Assembly: GCA_018725565.1 (NCBI GenBank)
Contig: QLUR01000008.1
Location: forward strand, 19,354-83,353
Source: Bacillota bacterium
GTDB taxonomy: Bacteria > Bacillota > Dethiobacteria > Dethiobacterales > Dethiobacteraceae
Direction: 5' to 3'
Length of the DNA stretch: 64,000 nt
Shown: positions 40,342 to 48,756 of the stretch, in pieces
Numbering within the stretch: the first letter of the stretch is position 1
Layout of the letters: each line of letters begins with the position of its first letter
The notes under the pieces: generated by a model
The model's input: the letters and a program-made list of their open reading frames with translations, nothing else
Databases searched by the model: none
What the model was told of the DNA's origin: nothing
Position numbers and translations under genes: made by a program

Positions 40342-41118
40342 ATGAGTCCTGAGCAATGGTCCACATATTTTCTGCTGTTTGCCCGTTTCAGCGCTCTGGT
40401 TGCCGTGATGCCTGTTTTTGCCTGGCAAGGGGTGCCGGTTCTCAGCAGGATTGGGTTTTCCGCCCTTCTTTCATTTCTGTTGTTTTCCGCCACCGGGAGA
40501 GAGGCGGAGCCGCTGCCGTCCCACTTTTTATTGGTTGTCCTGGCTGCTGTTGGCGAAGCGCTGTTCGGACTGGCACTCGGTTTCTTGGTGGTCCTGACTT
40601 TCACGGCCGTCCGCATCGCCGGTCAATTGCTTGACCTGCAGTCCGGCCTGCTGATGTCGGCGGTGCTCGACCCGCAGTATGGCGTGCAGGAAACAGCTTT
40701 TGGCCAGTTTTATCACCTGTTTGCCGTAGTCTTATTTTTAACGCTGAATGCCCACCATCTGCTGCTGGCAGCACTGGCCCGCTCGGTGGAGCTGGTGCCG
40801 CCGGGCAGTGTGGGGATGAACCCCGCGGCGCTGCCTACATTCTTTGCCTTGTTTTCCCAGATGTTTATCATTGCTTTCCAGTTGGCCGCGCCGGTGCTGA
40901 TAGTGCTGATCCTGACCGATATAGCACTAGGGCTGATTTCCAAAACGGTGCCTCAGTTGCAGGTGTTTATCGAGGGGATGCCGTTGAAAGTAGGGATTGC
41001 CTTATTGATTCTTTATTTCATCTTCCCCTATTTATCCCAGGCTCTGGAAAACCTGTTTTATCGCCTGGCGGAAGATGTCTTCCTCTTGTTCCACCTGTTC
41101 AGGGCGCCGGCAGGTTAG
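40342..41118 (+). CDS. fliR: Flagellar export gate protein FliR
   Basis: This 258-residue export-gate protein has about six hydrophobic segments. LVAVMPVFAWQGVPVLSRIG near the N-terminus, DLQSGLLMSAVLDPQYG, and ISKTVPQLQVFIEGMPLKVG are typical. The start ATG 40342 has a weak ribosome site. It ends at TAG 41118, three bases before the first codon proposed for flhB; see flhB for the unusual junction. Confidence 0.94.
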   Translation: MSPEQWSTYFLLFARFSALVAVMPVFAWQGVPVLSRIGFSALLSFLLFSATGREAEPLPSHFLLVVLAAVGEALFGLALGFLVVLTFTAVRIAGQLLDLQSGLLMSAVLDPQYGVQETAFGQFYHLFAVVLFLTLNAHHLLLAALARSVELVPPGSVGMNPAALPTFFALFSQMFIIAFQLAAPVLIVLILTDIALGLISKTVPQLQVFIEGMPLKVGIALLILYFIFPYLSQALENLFYRLAEDVFLLFHLFRAPAG

Positions 41119-41120
41119 AA

Positions 41121-42173
41121 CTGCAGCTATTTGCTGAAAACAAGACCGAAGAGCCTACGCCGCGCCGGAAAACCGAGGCCCGTAAAAAAGGCCAGGTGGT
41201 AAAATCAACAGAGTTGGTTTCGGCCGTTAATCTGCTGGCCCTTATACTGGTCTTTATGGCTGCCGGAAAGTTGCTGTTTGATTATTTAACCCAGATGCTG
41301 ACCCGTTATTTGGGGACGGGAGCACAGCTGGCGGCCCCGCCTGATACGGGCGCACTGCTGACTGCGGCGCTGGGCGACTACTTGCTGCTGATGTCGCCGG
41401 TTTTTCTGACCGCGGTGCTGGCAGGACTTGCCGTAAACTATCTGCAGGTGGGATTTTTGTTTACCACAGAGCCGCTGGCTTTTAAGCTGGAGCGCCTTAA
41501 CCCGGTCGAAGGATTTAAACGGGTTGTCTCCAGACGCTCGCTTTTTGAGATGGTCAAGGCGGTGCTGAAAGTCGGTCTGGTGAGCCTAGTGGCTTTCATG
41601 TTTGTTCGCGGCCGGCTGGAGGAGATGCTGCTCGTACTCTACCTTGATGCGGCCGGTTTCTGGCAGATGCTCAGCAATCTGTCTCTGGCCCTAGGGCTTC
41701 GAATCGGCGCCGTTTTTCTGGCCCTCGCGGTCCTGGATTATCTGTACCAGCGCTATGAGCATCACCGCAACCTGAAAATGACCAGGCAGGAAGTAAAAGA
41801 AGAACTGAAGCAGCTGGAGGGCGACCCGCAGCTGCGGGCGCGCCTGCGCGAGCGGCAGCGCAAATTGGCGATGCAGCGGATGTTGCAGGAGGTGCCGCGT
41901 GCCACGGTGGTTATTACCAACCCTACGGAGCTGGCTGTGGCCTTGCGCTACCGGGAAGGCGAAGAAAACGCGCCGGTAGTGGTGGCCAAGGGGGCGGCGC
42001 TCGTGGCCAGGCGTATCCGCGAACTGGCGGAGAAGCACAGCGTGCCGCTGGTGGAAAACAGGACGGTGGCCCGCCTGCTGTATGATAAGGTGGAAGTGGG
42101 GCAGGAGATTCCGGTGGAGATGTATCAGGCGGTGGCTGAGGTCCTGGCCCTTGTATATAGCTTGCGCCGATAA
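41121..42173 (+). CDS. flhB: Flagellar export switch protein FlhB (non-standard start)
   Basis: FlhB is the export-gate protein that changes substrate specificity after hook completion. The conserved N-terminus, LQLFAENKTEEPTPRRKTEA and RKKGQVVKSTEL, is encoded from 41121, but its frame has no ATG, GTG or TTG between fliR and residue 26 (GTG 41196). A start at CTG 41121, behind AGG, gives 350 residues, the normal length. Starting at 41196 would remove the signature. Four transmembrane helices lie in residues about 30-210. The autocleavage site reads NPTE rather than the usual NPTH. The stop codon lies inside the first repeat unit of the array that follows. Confidence 0.88.
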   Translation: MQLFAENKTEEPTPRRKTEARKKGQVVKSTELVSAVNLLALILVFMAAGKLLFDYLTQMLTRYLGTGAQLAAPPDTGALLTAALGDYLLLMSPVFLTAVLAGLAVNYLQVGFLFTTEPLAFKLERLNPVEGFKRVVSRRSLFEMVKAVLKVGLVSLVAFMFVRGRLEEMLLVLYLDAAGFWQMLSNLSLALGLRIGAVFLALAVLDYLYQRYEHHRNLKMTRQEVKEELKQLEGDPQLRARLRERQRKLAMQRMLQEVPRATVVITNPTELAVALRYREGEENAPVVVAKGAALVARRIRELAEKHSVPLVENRTVARLLYDKVEVGQEIPVEMYQAVAEVLALVYSLRR

Positions 42174-42474
42174 GCGGCATCATACTTCGTTCTCGGTCGA
42201 CTCGCCTCCTCGACGTACGCTGCGGTACGCCTGCGTCGCCTCGCTCCCTCGTGCCTCGTCTGATTTGCTTCTGGGCGCAAGCGATTTTTAAGGAAATTTG
42301 CGCCGATAAGCGGCATCATACTTCGTTCTCGGTCGACTCGCCTCCTCGACGTACGCTGCGGTACGCCTGCGTCGCCTCGCTCCCTCGTGCCTCGTCTGAT
42401 TTGCTTCTGGGCGCAAGCGATTTTTAAGGAAATTTGCGCCGATAAGCGGCATCATACTTCGTTCTCGGTCGACT
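42162..42474. repeat. Tandem 136-bp hairpin repeat between flhB and flhA
   Basis: Two full, apparently identical 136-base units (42162-42297, 42298-42433) and a 41-base partial third begin TTGCGCCGATAAGCGGCATC. Each carries TCGACGTACGCTGCGGTACG, CCTCGTGCCTCGTCTGATTT and GCTTCTGGGCGCAAGCG. The orientation is opposite to the arrays at 32496 and 48757. The first unit starts inside the flhB gene and supplies its last codons and stop. The whole flhB-flhA gap of about 375 bases consists of this array and a short unique stretch. Confidence 0.9.
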
Positions 42475-42548
42475 AATTATTAAAGGGACGGCATACTTGG
42501 TTTAAGCATAGACAATGCGGTATGGCGAAGGAAGAAGGGAAGCGGCTG

Positions 42549-44627
42549 ATGTTTTCGGTGACTGCCCGCAAGGGCTGGCAAAATCTTTATAAAAACGCTG
42601 ATATCATGGTGGCAGCCGCTGTCATAGCGGTCGTGATGATTATCATTATCCCGATTCCGCCGTTGCTGCTTGATATTTTGCTGACCTTCTCCATCTCTTT
42701 TGCGCTGGTGATTCTGCTCCTGACGCTGTTTACCACGGATACGTTGCAGTTTGCCATCTTTCCCTCACTTTTGCTGATGGTGACCCTTTTTCGCCTGGCG
42801 CTGAATGTTTCTTCCACCCGTCTGATTTTAAGCGAGGGCGAGGCCGGGAGCGTAATTGCCGCTTTCGGCAACTTTGTGGCCGGCGACAATTATGTAGTTG
42901 GCCTGATTATTTTTATCATTATCACCGTCATCCAGTTTGTGGTAATTACCAACGGCGCCGGACGCGTGGCGGAGGTGGCGGCTCGCTTTACGCTTGATGC
43001 CATGCCGGGCAAGCAAATGAGTATTGATGCTGATTTTAACGCCGGCCTGATTGATGAAGAGGCGGCACGGCTGCGGCGCAGCTCATTGCAGAGAGAAGCC
43101 GATTTTTACGGGGCAATGGACGGTGCCAGCAAGTTTGTGCGCGGTGATGCCATCGCCGGAATCGTGATTGTCCTGATTAATATCCTTGGGGGTTTTACGG
43201 TCGGGATGCTGCAGCTGGGGATGACGATGACCGAAGCCCTTCAAACCTTCATCAGGCTGACCGTCGGAGACGGCTTGGTTACGCAGGTTCCGGCGCTGCT
43301 TGTTTCCACGGCAGCCGGCATGCTGGTGACGCGAAGTGCCTCGGATGGCAGTTTCGGTCATGACCTTACCAGGCAGTTGTTTGCCTTCCCGCGTGTGATG
43401 GCGCTGACCAGCGCAATTCTGATTGTTTTCAGTGTGGTGCCGGGCATTCCGTTTTTCCCCTTCTTTATCCTGGCGGCGGCGGCCGGGATTGCTGCATGGG
43501 TGTTGGCAGAGGAGGAGAAAAGGGAGGCGAGACGTGGCAAGGCCGGGCAGAAGGGGCAGGAGGAGCGGAGGCAGGAGCCGGAAAATGTCAGCAGCCTGCT
43601 GGCGGTGGAGCCGCTGGAAATTGAAATCGGCTATAACCTGATTCCCTTGACTGACAACTCGCTGGGCGGCGATTTGCTGGAACGCATCACGGCCAGCAGG
43701 CGCCAGTGCGCCCTGGAGCTGGGCATCGTGGCGCAGCCCATCCGTATCCGGGATAACCTGCAACTGCCGTCCAACACCTATATCTTTAAGCTTAAAGGGA
43801 ACGAAATTGCCCGCGGGGAGTTGCGGCCGGGGTTTTACCTGGCAATGAACCCGCTCTCCGCCGGACCTGCGGCCGAGCTGAACGGAACACCGACACGTGA
43901 ACCCACCTTCGGCTTGCCGGCCAGCTGGATTGCCGCTGAAAAGAGAGAAACGGCCCAGATGCAGGGATATACCGTCGTTGACCCGACCACTGTTCTGATT
44001 ACCCACCTGACGGAGACGATTAAGGCGTTTGCCCATGAATTGCTGGGACGCCAAGAAGTCAAAGGCCTGGTGGACCTGGTAAAAGAAAAACAGCCGGCCG
44101 TAATCGAAGAACTGCTGCCTAATCTGCTGACGATCGGCGAACTCCAGAAGGTCCTGCAAAACCTGCTGCGTGAGCGGGTACCGATTCGCGACTTGGTGAC
44201 CATCTTTGAGGCTGTCGCCGACCAGGCACGGACGTACAGGGATACGGATGCGCTGACGGAATATGCGCGCCAGGCGCTTAGCCGCACTATCTGCAACCAA
44301 TATTTGGCGGAAGACGGCAAACTGCGCGTTATCACCCTTGATCCGCGCCTGGAACAAAAAATCGCTGATGCCGTGTCTTCTGCTGCGCTGAAGCCTTACC
44401 CGCTGCTGGAACCACAAACTGCGCAGCGCCTCTTCGCAGCCTTGGCGGCGCTGGCTGAGCGGGAGACGATGCGGGGGCGTCAGCCGCTGCTGCTGACCTC
44501 TTCCCGCATCAGGCTGCCCTTTAAGCGCCTGGCGGAGAAATTTTTGCCGACACTCCCTGTTCTCTCACTCCATGAGATTGTCCCCGGGGTGGAAGTAGAA
44601 TCAGTTGGGATGGTGAATGAAGAATGA
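42549..44627 (+). CDS. flhA: Flagellar export gate protein FlhA
   Basis: This 692-residue protein forms the nonameric export ring. Up to eight transmembrane helices occupy residues about 15-320, with the FHIPEP signature region LMVTLFRLALNVSSTRLIL and NFVAGDNYVVGLIIFIII, and GAMDGASKFVRGDAIAG. The C-terminal cytoplasmic domain (from ENVSSLLAVEPLEIEIGYNL) binds export substrates. ATG 42549 follows AAGGAAGAAGGGA; ATG 42522 is an in-frame alternative with a poor site. It overlaps flhF by 4 bases (ATGA). Confidence 0.95.
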   Translation: MFSVTARKGWQNLYKNADIMVAAAVIAVVMIIIIPIPPLLLDILLTFSISFALVILLLTLFTTDTLQFAIFPSLLLMVTLFRLALNVSSTRLILSEGEAGSVIAAFGNFVAGDNYVVGLIIFIIITVIQFVVITNGAGRVAEVAARFTLDAMPGKQMSIDADFNAGLIDEEAARLRRSSLQREADFYGAMDGASKFVRGDAIAGIVIVLINILGGFTVGMLQLGMTMTEALQTFIRLTVGDGLVTQVPALLVSTAAGMLVTRSASDGSFGHDLTRQLFAFPRVMALTSAILIVFSVVPGIPFFPFFILAAAAGIAAWVLAEEEKREARRGKAGQKGQEERRQEPENVSSLLAVEPLEIEIGYNLIPLTDNSLGGDLLERITASRRQCALELGIVAQPIRIRDNLQLPSNTYIFKLKGNEIARGELRPGFYLAMNPLSAGPAAELNGTPTREPTFGLPASWIAAEKRETAQMQGYTVVDPTTVLITHLTETIKAFAHELLGRQEVKGLVDLVKEKQPAVIEELLPNLLTIGELQKVLQNLLRERVPIRDLVTIFEAVADQARTYRDTDALTEYARQALSRTICNQYLAEDGKLRVITLDPRLEQKIADAVSSAALKPYPLLEPQTAQRLFAALAALAERETMRGRQPLLLTSSRIRLPFKRLAEKFLPTLPVLSLHEIVPGVEVESVGMVNEE

Positions 44628-45706
44628 AGATTAAAAAGTATTGTGTAGAAAATGTCCAGGAAGGGATGCAGCAGATCAAAAAAGACCTTGGTCCGGATGC
44701 CGTGATTATCCAAAGCAGGAAAATCAGGGAGAAGGGTTTCCGGGGGCTGTTCTCGCCGGTAAAGGTGGAGATAACCGCTGCGGTGGATACCTCCCGCCCA
44801 TCGCATACGGTGCCCCGGGAACCGGAGCGCCCGCCGGAACAAAAGCTGGAGCGGGAGGTAGGGGAGCTGAAGCAGCTGCTCTCTCAGTTGATCAGCGGGC
44901 AGCAAAAGCGTAACATTGAGGAAAAAGGTCCGTTTCACCGGGCCTTGCAGCAGCTGATCGACCACGATGTGGAGCCGGCGCTGGCGCAAGGGGTTCTGGC
45001 GGAGATTCATCAGGATTATGCTGTGGAAAATGCTCTTTCCGACGAAGTTGTGCGACTGATTCTGATGAAAAAGATTTGGGAGCGGCTGCGTTGCGCACCC
45101 TTGCCGGAAAACGCCCGAATCTTGAGCTTCGTCGGCCCTACCGGGGTCGGCAAAACAACTACGCTGGCCAAGCTTGCGGCACGGTTCGCACTTTACCATC
45201 ACAAACAGGTCGGGTTGATTACTATTGACACTTACCGGATCGGCGCGGTCGAACAACTGCGCACATATGCTGATATCACCGGAATGCCGATCGAGGTGGT
45301 CATGACTCCGAAAGATATGCCCCGTGCTTTGGAACGCCTGGCGGACAGAGAGCTGATACTTGTTGACACTGCCGGGCGCAACTCTAAAAATTCGCTGCAT
45401 ATCTCCGAACTGGCTTCTTTTTTGGGCCTGCTGCCCTCTGCTGAAACTTTCCTGGTTCTCGCCGCCACAACCAAAATGAAGGACCTGAAAGTAATTATTG
45501 AGAACTTTCGCAAAACTAATTTTAGTCGCCTCATTTTTACAAAACTGGACGAAACGGAAAATTTCGGCACCTTACTTAACGTGGCCTGCCATACAGGCCT
45601 TCCACTGACATATGTGACAACCGGTCAGAACGTGCCTGACGATCTGGAGGTGGCAAATTCTGAAAAGCTAGCCAAGCTGATTTTGGGGGTTGAGCAGCAT
45701 GCCTGA
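44624..45706 (+). CDS. flhF: Flagellar GTPase FlhF (SRP family)
   Basis: This 360-residue SRP-type GTPase governs where flagella form. The N-terminal B domain starts MKIKKYCVENVQEGMQQIKK. The NG domain has G1 FVGPTGVGKTTTLAKLAARF at about residue 168, TIDTYRIGAVEQLRTYA, G3 VDTAGR and G4 TKLDE. It overlaps flhA upstream and flhG downstream, forming the usual trio. Confidence 0.95.
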   Translation: MKIKKYCVENVQEGMQQIKKDLGPDAVIIQSRKIREKGFRGLFSPVKVEITAAVDTSRPSHTVPREPERPPEQKLEREVGELKQLLSQLISGQQKRNIEEKGPFHRALQQLIDHDVEPALAQGVLAEIHQDYAVENALSDEVVRLILMKKIWERLRCAPLPENARILSFVGPTGVGKTTTLAKLAARFALYHHKQVGLITIDTYRIGAVEQLRTYADITGMPIEVVMTPKDMPRALERLADRELILVDTAGRNSKNSLHISELASFLGLLPSAETFLVLAATTKMKDLKVIIENFRKTNFSRLIFTKLDETENFGTLLNVACHTGLPLTYVTTGQNVPDDLEVANSEKLAKLILGVEQHA

Positions 45707-46577
45707 TCAGGCGGAACGATTGCGCCAGTTAACACTGGCATCTGCGGTGCGGCAGCGGGTCGTCAAACAACGAAAAATCCCCCGTGTGATTACTGTGACC
45801 AGCGGCAAGGGAGGCGTGGGCAAAACCAATCTGGCGGTTAATTTAGGTATTGCGCTTTCCCGGTTAGGGCAGCGCGTAGTGGTGATGGACGCCGACCTAG
45901 GGTTAGCCAATGTTGATATTATTATGGGAATTGTTCCGATGCACAGCTTGTCTGATGTGGTGCGCGGCACCAAAACACTGGAGGAAATTTTAATCAGCGG
46001 TCCGGATGGAGTTAAGGTTATACCGGGCGGCTCAGGACTAGCGGATCTGGCAAATTTGTCGTATGAGCAGCGTGACCGCCTGCTGGACGGGTTGCTGTCT
46101 CTGGAAACTATGGCTGAAATTATGCTGATCGATTGCAGTGCCGGCCTTTCACGCACCGTCCTGTCGTTTATTTCGGCGGCTGATGAGGTTATAGTGATAA
46201 CCACGCCCGAGCCGACAGCGATTACTGATGCCTACGGGATAATCAAAGTAGTAACCAAGTATAAAATCCATGACCGGGTCAGCCTGGTGGTCAACCAGGT
46301 CCGGGACCACCGTGAAGCCAGCGAGATAGCAGGACGCTTTGCCGATGTTTCCCGCAAATTTTTACAGGTGGACGTAAATTTCCTGGGCGAAATCTGCAGC
46401 GACCAACAGGTGGTGCGCGCGGTAAAGCTGCAGCAGCCGTTTATTACGCTTTTCCCCCGCGCGCGGGCCACCCAGGATGTTGAGAGCATCGCGGGCAGGC
46501 TGTTAGGACTTACTTTGGCTAAACCGCGGGGGGTCGGCGAATTCTTAAGCAAGCTTTCCAGGCTTCTGGAGAAATGA
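45699..46577 (+). CDS. flhG: Flagellar number regulator FlhG (MinD-like ATPase)
   Basis: This 292-residue ParA/MinD-type ATPase pairs with FlhF. The N-terminal DQAERLRQL is the motif that stimulates FlhF GTPase. Deviant Walker A is TVTSGKGGVGKTNLAVNL, and Walker B is VVMDADLGLANVDI. The switch II region reads LIDCSAG, a variation on the more usual DTGAG. The start ATG 45699 lies 8 bases before the end of flhF. Confidence 0.93.
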   Translation: MPDQAERLRQLTLASAVRQRVVKQRKIPRVITVTSGKGGVGKTNLAVNLGIALSRLGQRVVVMDADLGLANVDIIMGIVPMHSLSDVVRGTKTLEEILISGPDGVKVIPGGSGLADLANLSYEQRDRLLDGLLSLETMAEIMLIDCSAGLSRTVLSFISAADEVIVITTPEPTAITDAYGIIKVVTKYKIHDRVSLVVNQVRDHREASEIAGRFADVSRKFLQVDVNFLGEICSDQQVVRAVKLQQPFITLFPRARATQDVESIAGRLLGLTLAKPRGVGEFLSKLSRLLEK

Positions 46578-46580
46578 GGG

Positions 46581-47231
46581 GTGAGTAACATCAAAAAAAG
46601 CCGTTTGCGCCTGAATCAGAAAATCGAGGTACGCAAAGACCCTGATCCGGTATTCTTTAAAAGTTCTATCCAGGAGCTGGAGGACGATACCCTTTCCGTG
46701 ACTGTTCCGGTCAGGGTCGGTCAGCGCCTGATGCTGCAGCCGGGAGACAGGGTCAGGGTACAGTTTGTGGTTGACGATGCGTCTTATTATTTTGACACTA
46801 CCATGCTGGCACGCAAAAGGTCAAACCAGGTCGCGCTGTTTGTCCTGGCCCGTCCGAGCGTCCTGGCCCGGGTGCAACGGCGCGACTTTGTCCGTTTTCC
46901 GGCGGCTCTGAATGTGATTTACCAACTTTTGGCGCAGACGGACGCTGCGCCGGAAGCGCACAAAGGGAAGACGGTTGACCTGTCAGCCGGCGGGGTACAG
47001 ATTGCGTCTTCTTTCAGGCCGGCTCCTGGGGATAAAGTGCAATTAACGCTGCTGCTGGAGGACAAGCATTTGCCGGAGCTTCATGAGCGGGGTGAAGTAG
47101 CCTGGAGCTACTGGGACGACTGGCTGAAAATGGCGCGTTTTGGCGTTCGCTTCACAGATATTTCCGAGGCGGAACGTGAAAGGATAATGACATATATTTT
47201 CAGTTGTATGCGCCGGCGTCCCCAGGTGTAA
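46581..47231 (+). CDS. ycgR: PilZ-domain c-di-GMP receptor, YcgR-like flagellar brake
   Basis: This 216-residue protein has a YcgR-type N-terminal domain (to about residue 95) followed by PilZ. The c-di-GMP-binding residues are visible as RVQRRDFVRFPA (RxxxR) and VDLSAGGVQIA (D/NxSxxG). By analogy with YcgR it would slow or stop the motor when c-di-GMP is high. Its place in the operon under the riboswitch gives c-di-GMP a second point of control. The GTG start lies 4 bases after flhG. Confidence 0.9.
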   Translation: MSNIKKSRLRLNQKIEVRKDPDPVFFKSSIQELEDDTLSVTVPVRVGQRLMLQPGDRVRVQFVVDDASYYFDTTMLARKRSNQVALFVLARPSVLARVQRRDFVRFPAALNVIYQLLAQTDAAPEAHKGKTVDLSAGGVQIASSFRPAPGDKVQLTLLLEDKHLPELHERGEVAWSYWDDWLKMARFGVRFTDISEAERERIMTYIFSCMRRRPQV

Positions 47232-47263
47232 TAAGAACCGGCCGCAGAAAAGGGGGAGCGAAG

Positions 47264-47986
47264 GTGGGCGGTGCCGCTATCCTGTGGCAAAAATACCGTG
47301 AAACAAAGGACGAAGCAAGCCGAAACGAACTGATTTCGCGCTATCTGCCCCTGGTCCGCCTGCAGGCCGGTCGCCTGGCACTGGGGCTGCCGCCTCAGGT
47401 CAACCGTGAAGATCTGCTGCACAGTGGGATTATCGGCTTGCTGGAAGCGCTTGAGCGTTATAACCCGGCACACGGTGCAAAATTCGAAACCTATGCCGCC
47501 ATGCGTATCCGCGGTGCCATGCTTGATGAGTTACGGCGCGGTTGCTGGATGCCCCGTTCCCTGATTCGACAGATGCGTACGCTGGATCAAGCGCAGGCGG
47601 CACTGGCAGCGAAACTCGGCCGGGAGCCGGCGGGTGAGGAATTGGCGGTGGAATTAGGTCTTAAACCGGACGCGTTGCACAGGGTGGTTACAGAGATTAA
47701 CTGCGCTGCACTCCTTTCCCTGGAGGAACTGCTGTTTGCCCCGGAAGCAGGAGGCCCGGAAGCAGCCCCGTTGGAGGCATTGCTTGCAGGGGAGGAAAAA
47801 GAGCTGCTGGCCGGTGCTGTTGACAAGCTTCCGGAACGGCAGCGGCTGGTGCTTGCTCTGTACTATCAGGAAGAGATGACATTGAAGGAAATCGGCCTTG
47901 TTCTAGGGGTTTCAGAATCTAGGGTCTGCCAGATGCATGCTCAGGCTATATCTAAGCTTCGCACAGTCATTCTTCAGGAAATTTAA
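47264..47986 (+). CDS. fliA: RNA polymerase sigma factor FliA/SigD (sigma-28)
   Basis: This 240-residue flagellar sigma factor has region 2 (LVRLQAGRLALGLP, EDLLHSGIIGLLEALERYNP, then KFETYAAMRIRGAMLDELRR), a region 3 helix (LGREPAGEELAVELGL) and region 4 (LPERQRLVLALYYQEEMTLK, EIGLVLGVSESRVCQMHAQA). GTG 47264 lies after GGGGGAGCGAAGG; an open frame extends 5' but overlaps the PilZ gene without a site. It would read the two promoters at 17626 and 21798 and be held by FlgM. Confidence 0.95.
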   Translation: MGGAAILWQKYRETKDEASRNELISRYLPLVRLQAGRLALGLPPQVNREDLLHSGIIGLLEALERYNPAHGAKFETYAAMRIRGAMLDELRRGCWMPRSLIRQMRTLDQAQAALAAKLGREPAGEELAVELGLKPDALHRVVTEINCAALLSLEELLFAPEAGGPEAAPLEALLAGEEKELLAGAVDKLPERQRLVLALYYQEEMTLKEIGLVLGVSESRVCQMHAQAISKLRTVILQEI

Positions 47987-48033
47987 CGACTCATTGGTCT
48001 GAGCAGCTACCATGAAGGTTAACGGGAGGTCCC

Positions 48034-48495
48034 ATGGCTTACTTATTGCTCTTTGCCGGTCTGGCACTGGCCGTCTTGGCGGCCAGGATGCTGGCCAGAA
48101 AACAGCAGAAGAACTCCTTTGACGAAGTTTACCGCGTTGAAGCAGACCGTCCGCTGAATCGCGAGTTGGTGGCTTTGTATGAGCTGCAGGAATCGGTGGA
48201 GAGCGCTCTTGCCGACTTGGAGGAGAAAACCCAGGTGTTCAGTTACCTGGCCGGGAGGCTGGAGAAGCAGCGGGAGACAGTTGATTTTCGCCTGCAGCAA
48301 ATGGAGCGCCTGATTGCCCGCGCCGAAGCGGTCCTTAGCAGTCCCCACGGGAACCGGACCTCCGAACAACCGTGGCGGGAGCGCCACGAGCAGGTCTACC
48401 GTCATTTCGACCAGGGGTTGACAGTGGCCGATGTGGCTACGGAACTTGGCATAGGGAGGGGTGAGGTCGAATTAATCCTCGGCTTGCGAAAATAG
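48034..48495 (+). CDS. SwrB/YlxL-like membrane protein with C-terminal HTH
   Basis: This 153-residue protein has an N-terminal transmembrane helix (YLLLFAGLALAVLAARML), a coiled coil at about residues 40-95, and a C-terminal helix-turn-helix (GLTVADVATELGIGRGEVEL). It lies directly after fliA, as swrB does after sigD in Bacillus, where SwrB promotes switch and export-gate maturation. The similarity is in architecture and position; sequence identity cannot be judged here. Confidence 0.7.
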   Translation: MAYLLLFAGLALAVLAARMLARKQQKNSFDEVYRVEADRPLNRELVALYELQESVESALADLEEKTQVFSYLAGRLEKQRETVDFRLQQMERLIARAEAVLSSPHGNRTSEQPWRERHEQVYRHFDQGLTVADVATELGIGRGEVELILGLRK

Positions 48496-48506
48496 GCTCG
48501 GTTGAA

Positions 48507-48698
48507 CTGGACTGGCGCTTTATCCTGGGGCTGGGACTGGGACTGGCTTTAAGCGGGTTGGTGATGCTGGCACAGGGGCAGCAGCGCCTGCCGCCGGCGG
48601 AAGTGGAGAGGATGGCCCGTACGTTGGGGATGGTTTACCCTCAGGAAGTAGTCCCCTTTCCGGAAAGCAACAATCAGAGAGAATCGCTAGCCCAATAA
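48507..48698 (+). CDS. Small membrane protein, possible CTG start
   Basis: An open frame of 63 codons ends at TAA 48698. It reads LDWRFILGLGLGLALSGLVM, then AQGQQRLPPAEVERMARTLG and MVYPQEVVPFPESN. One transmembrane helix lies near the N-terminus. No ATG, GTG or TTG precedes the helix in frame; CTG 48507 would give MDWRF. Starts further in (GTG or ATG after the helix) would remove the helix. The VERMARTLGMVYP pattern looks like that of a conserved protein, but I cannot name it. It follows the SwrB-like gene by 11 bases. Confidence 0.55.
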   Translation: MDWRFILGLGLGLALSGLVMLAQGQQRLPPAEVERMARTLGMVYPQEVVPFPESNNQRESLAQ

Positions 48699-48756
48699 TA
48701 ATCAGGAGTCAGAAGTCAAAAAGCAGAAGATATCCGGCACTCCGGCCTCCAAAATA

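Noticed and set aside
41196..42173. GTG 41196 as the flhB start
   Set aside because: It would remove about 25 conserved residues including EEPTPRRKTEARKKGQ, which are clearly coding in the same frame upstream.
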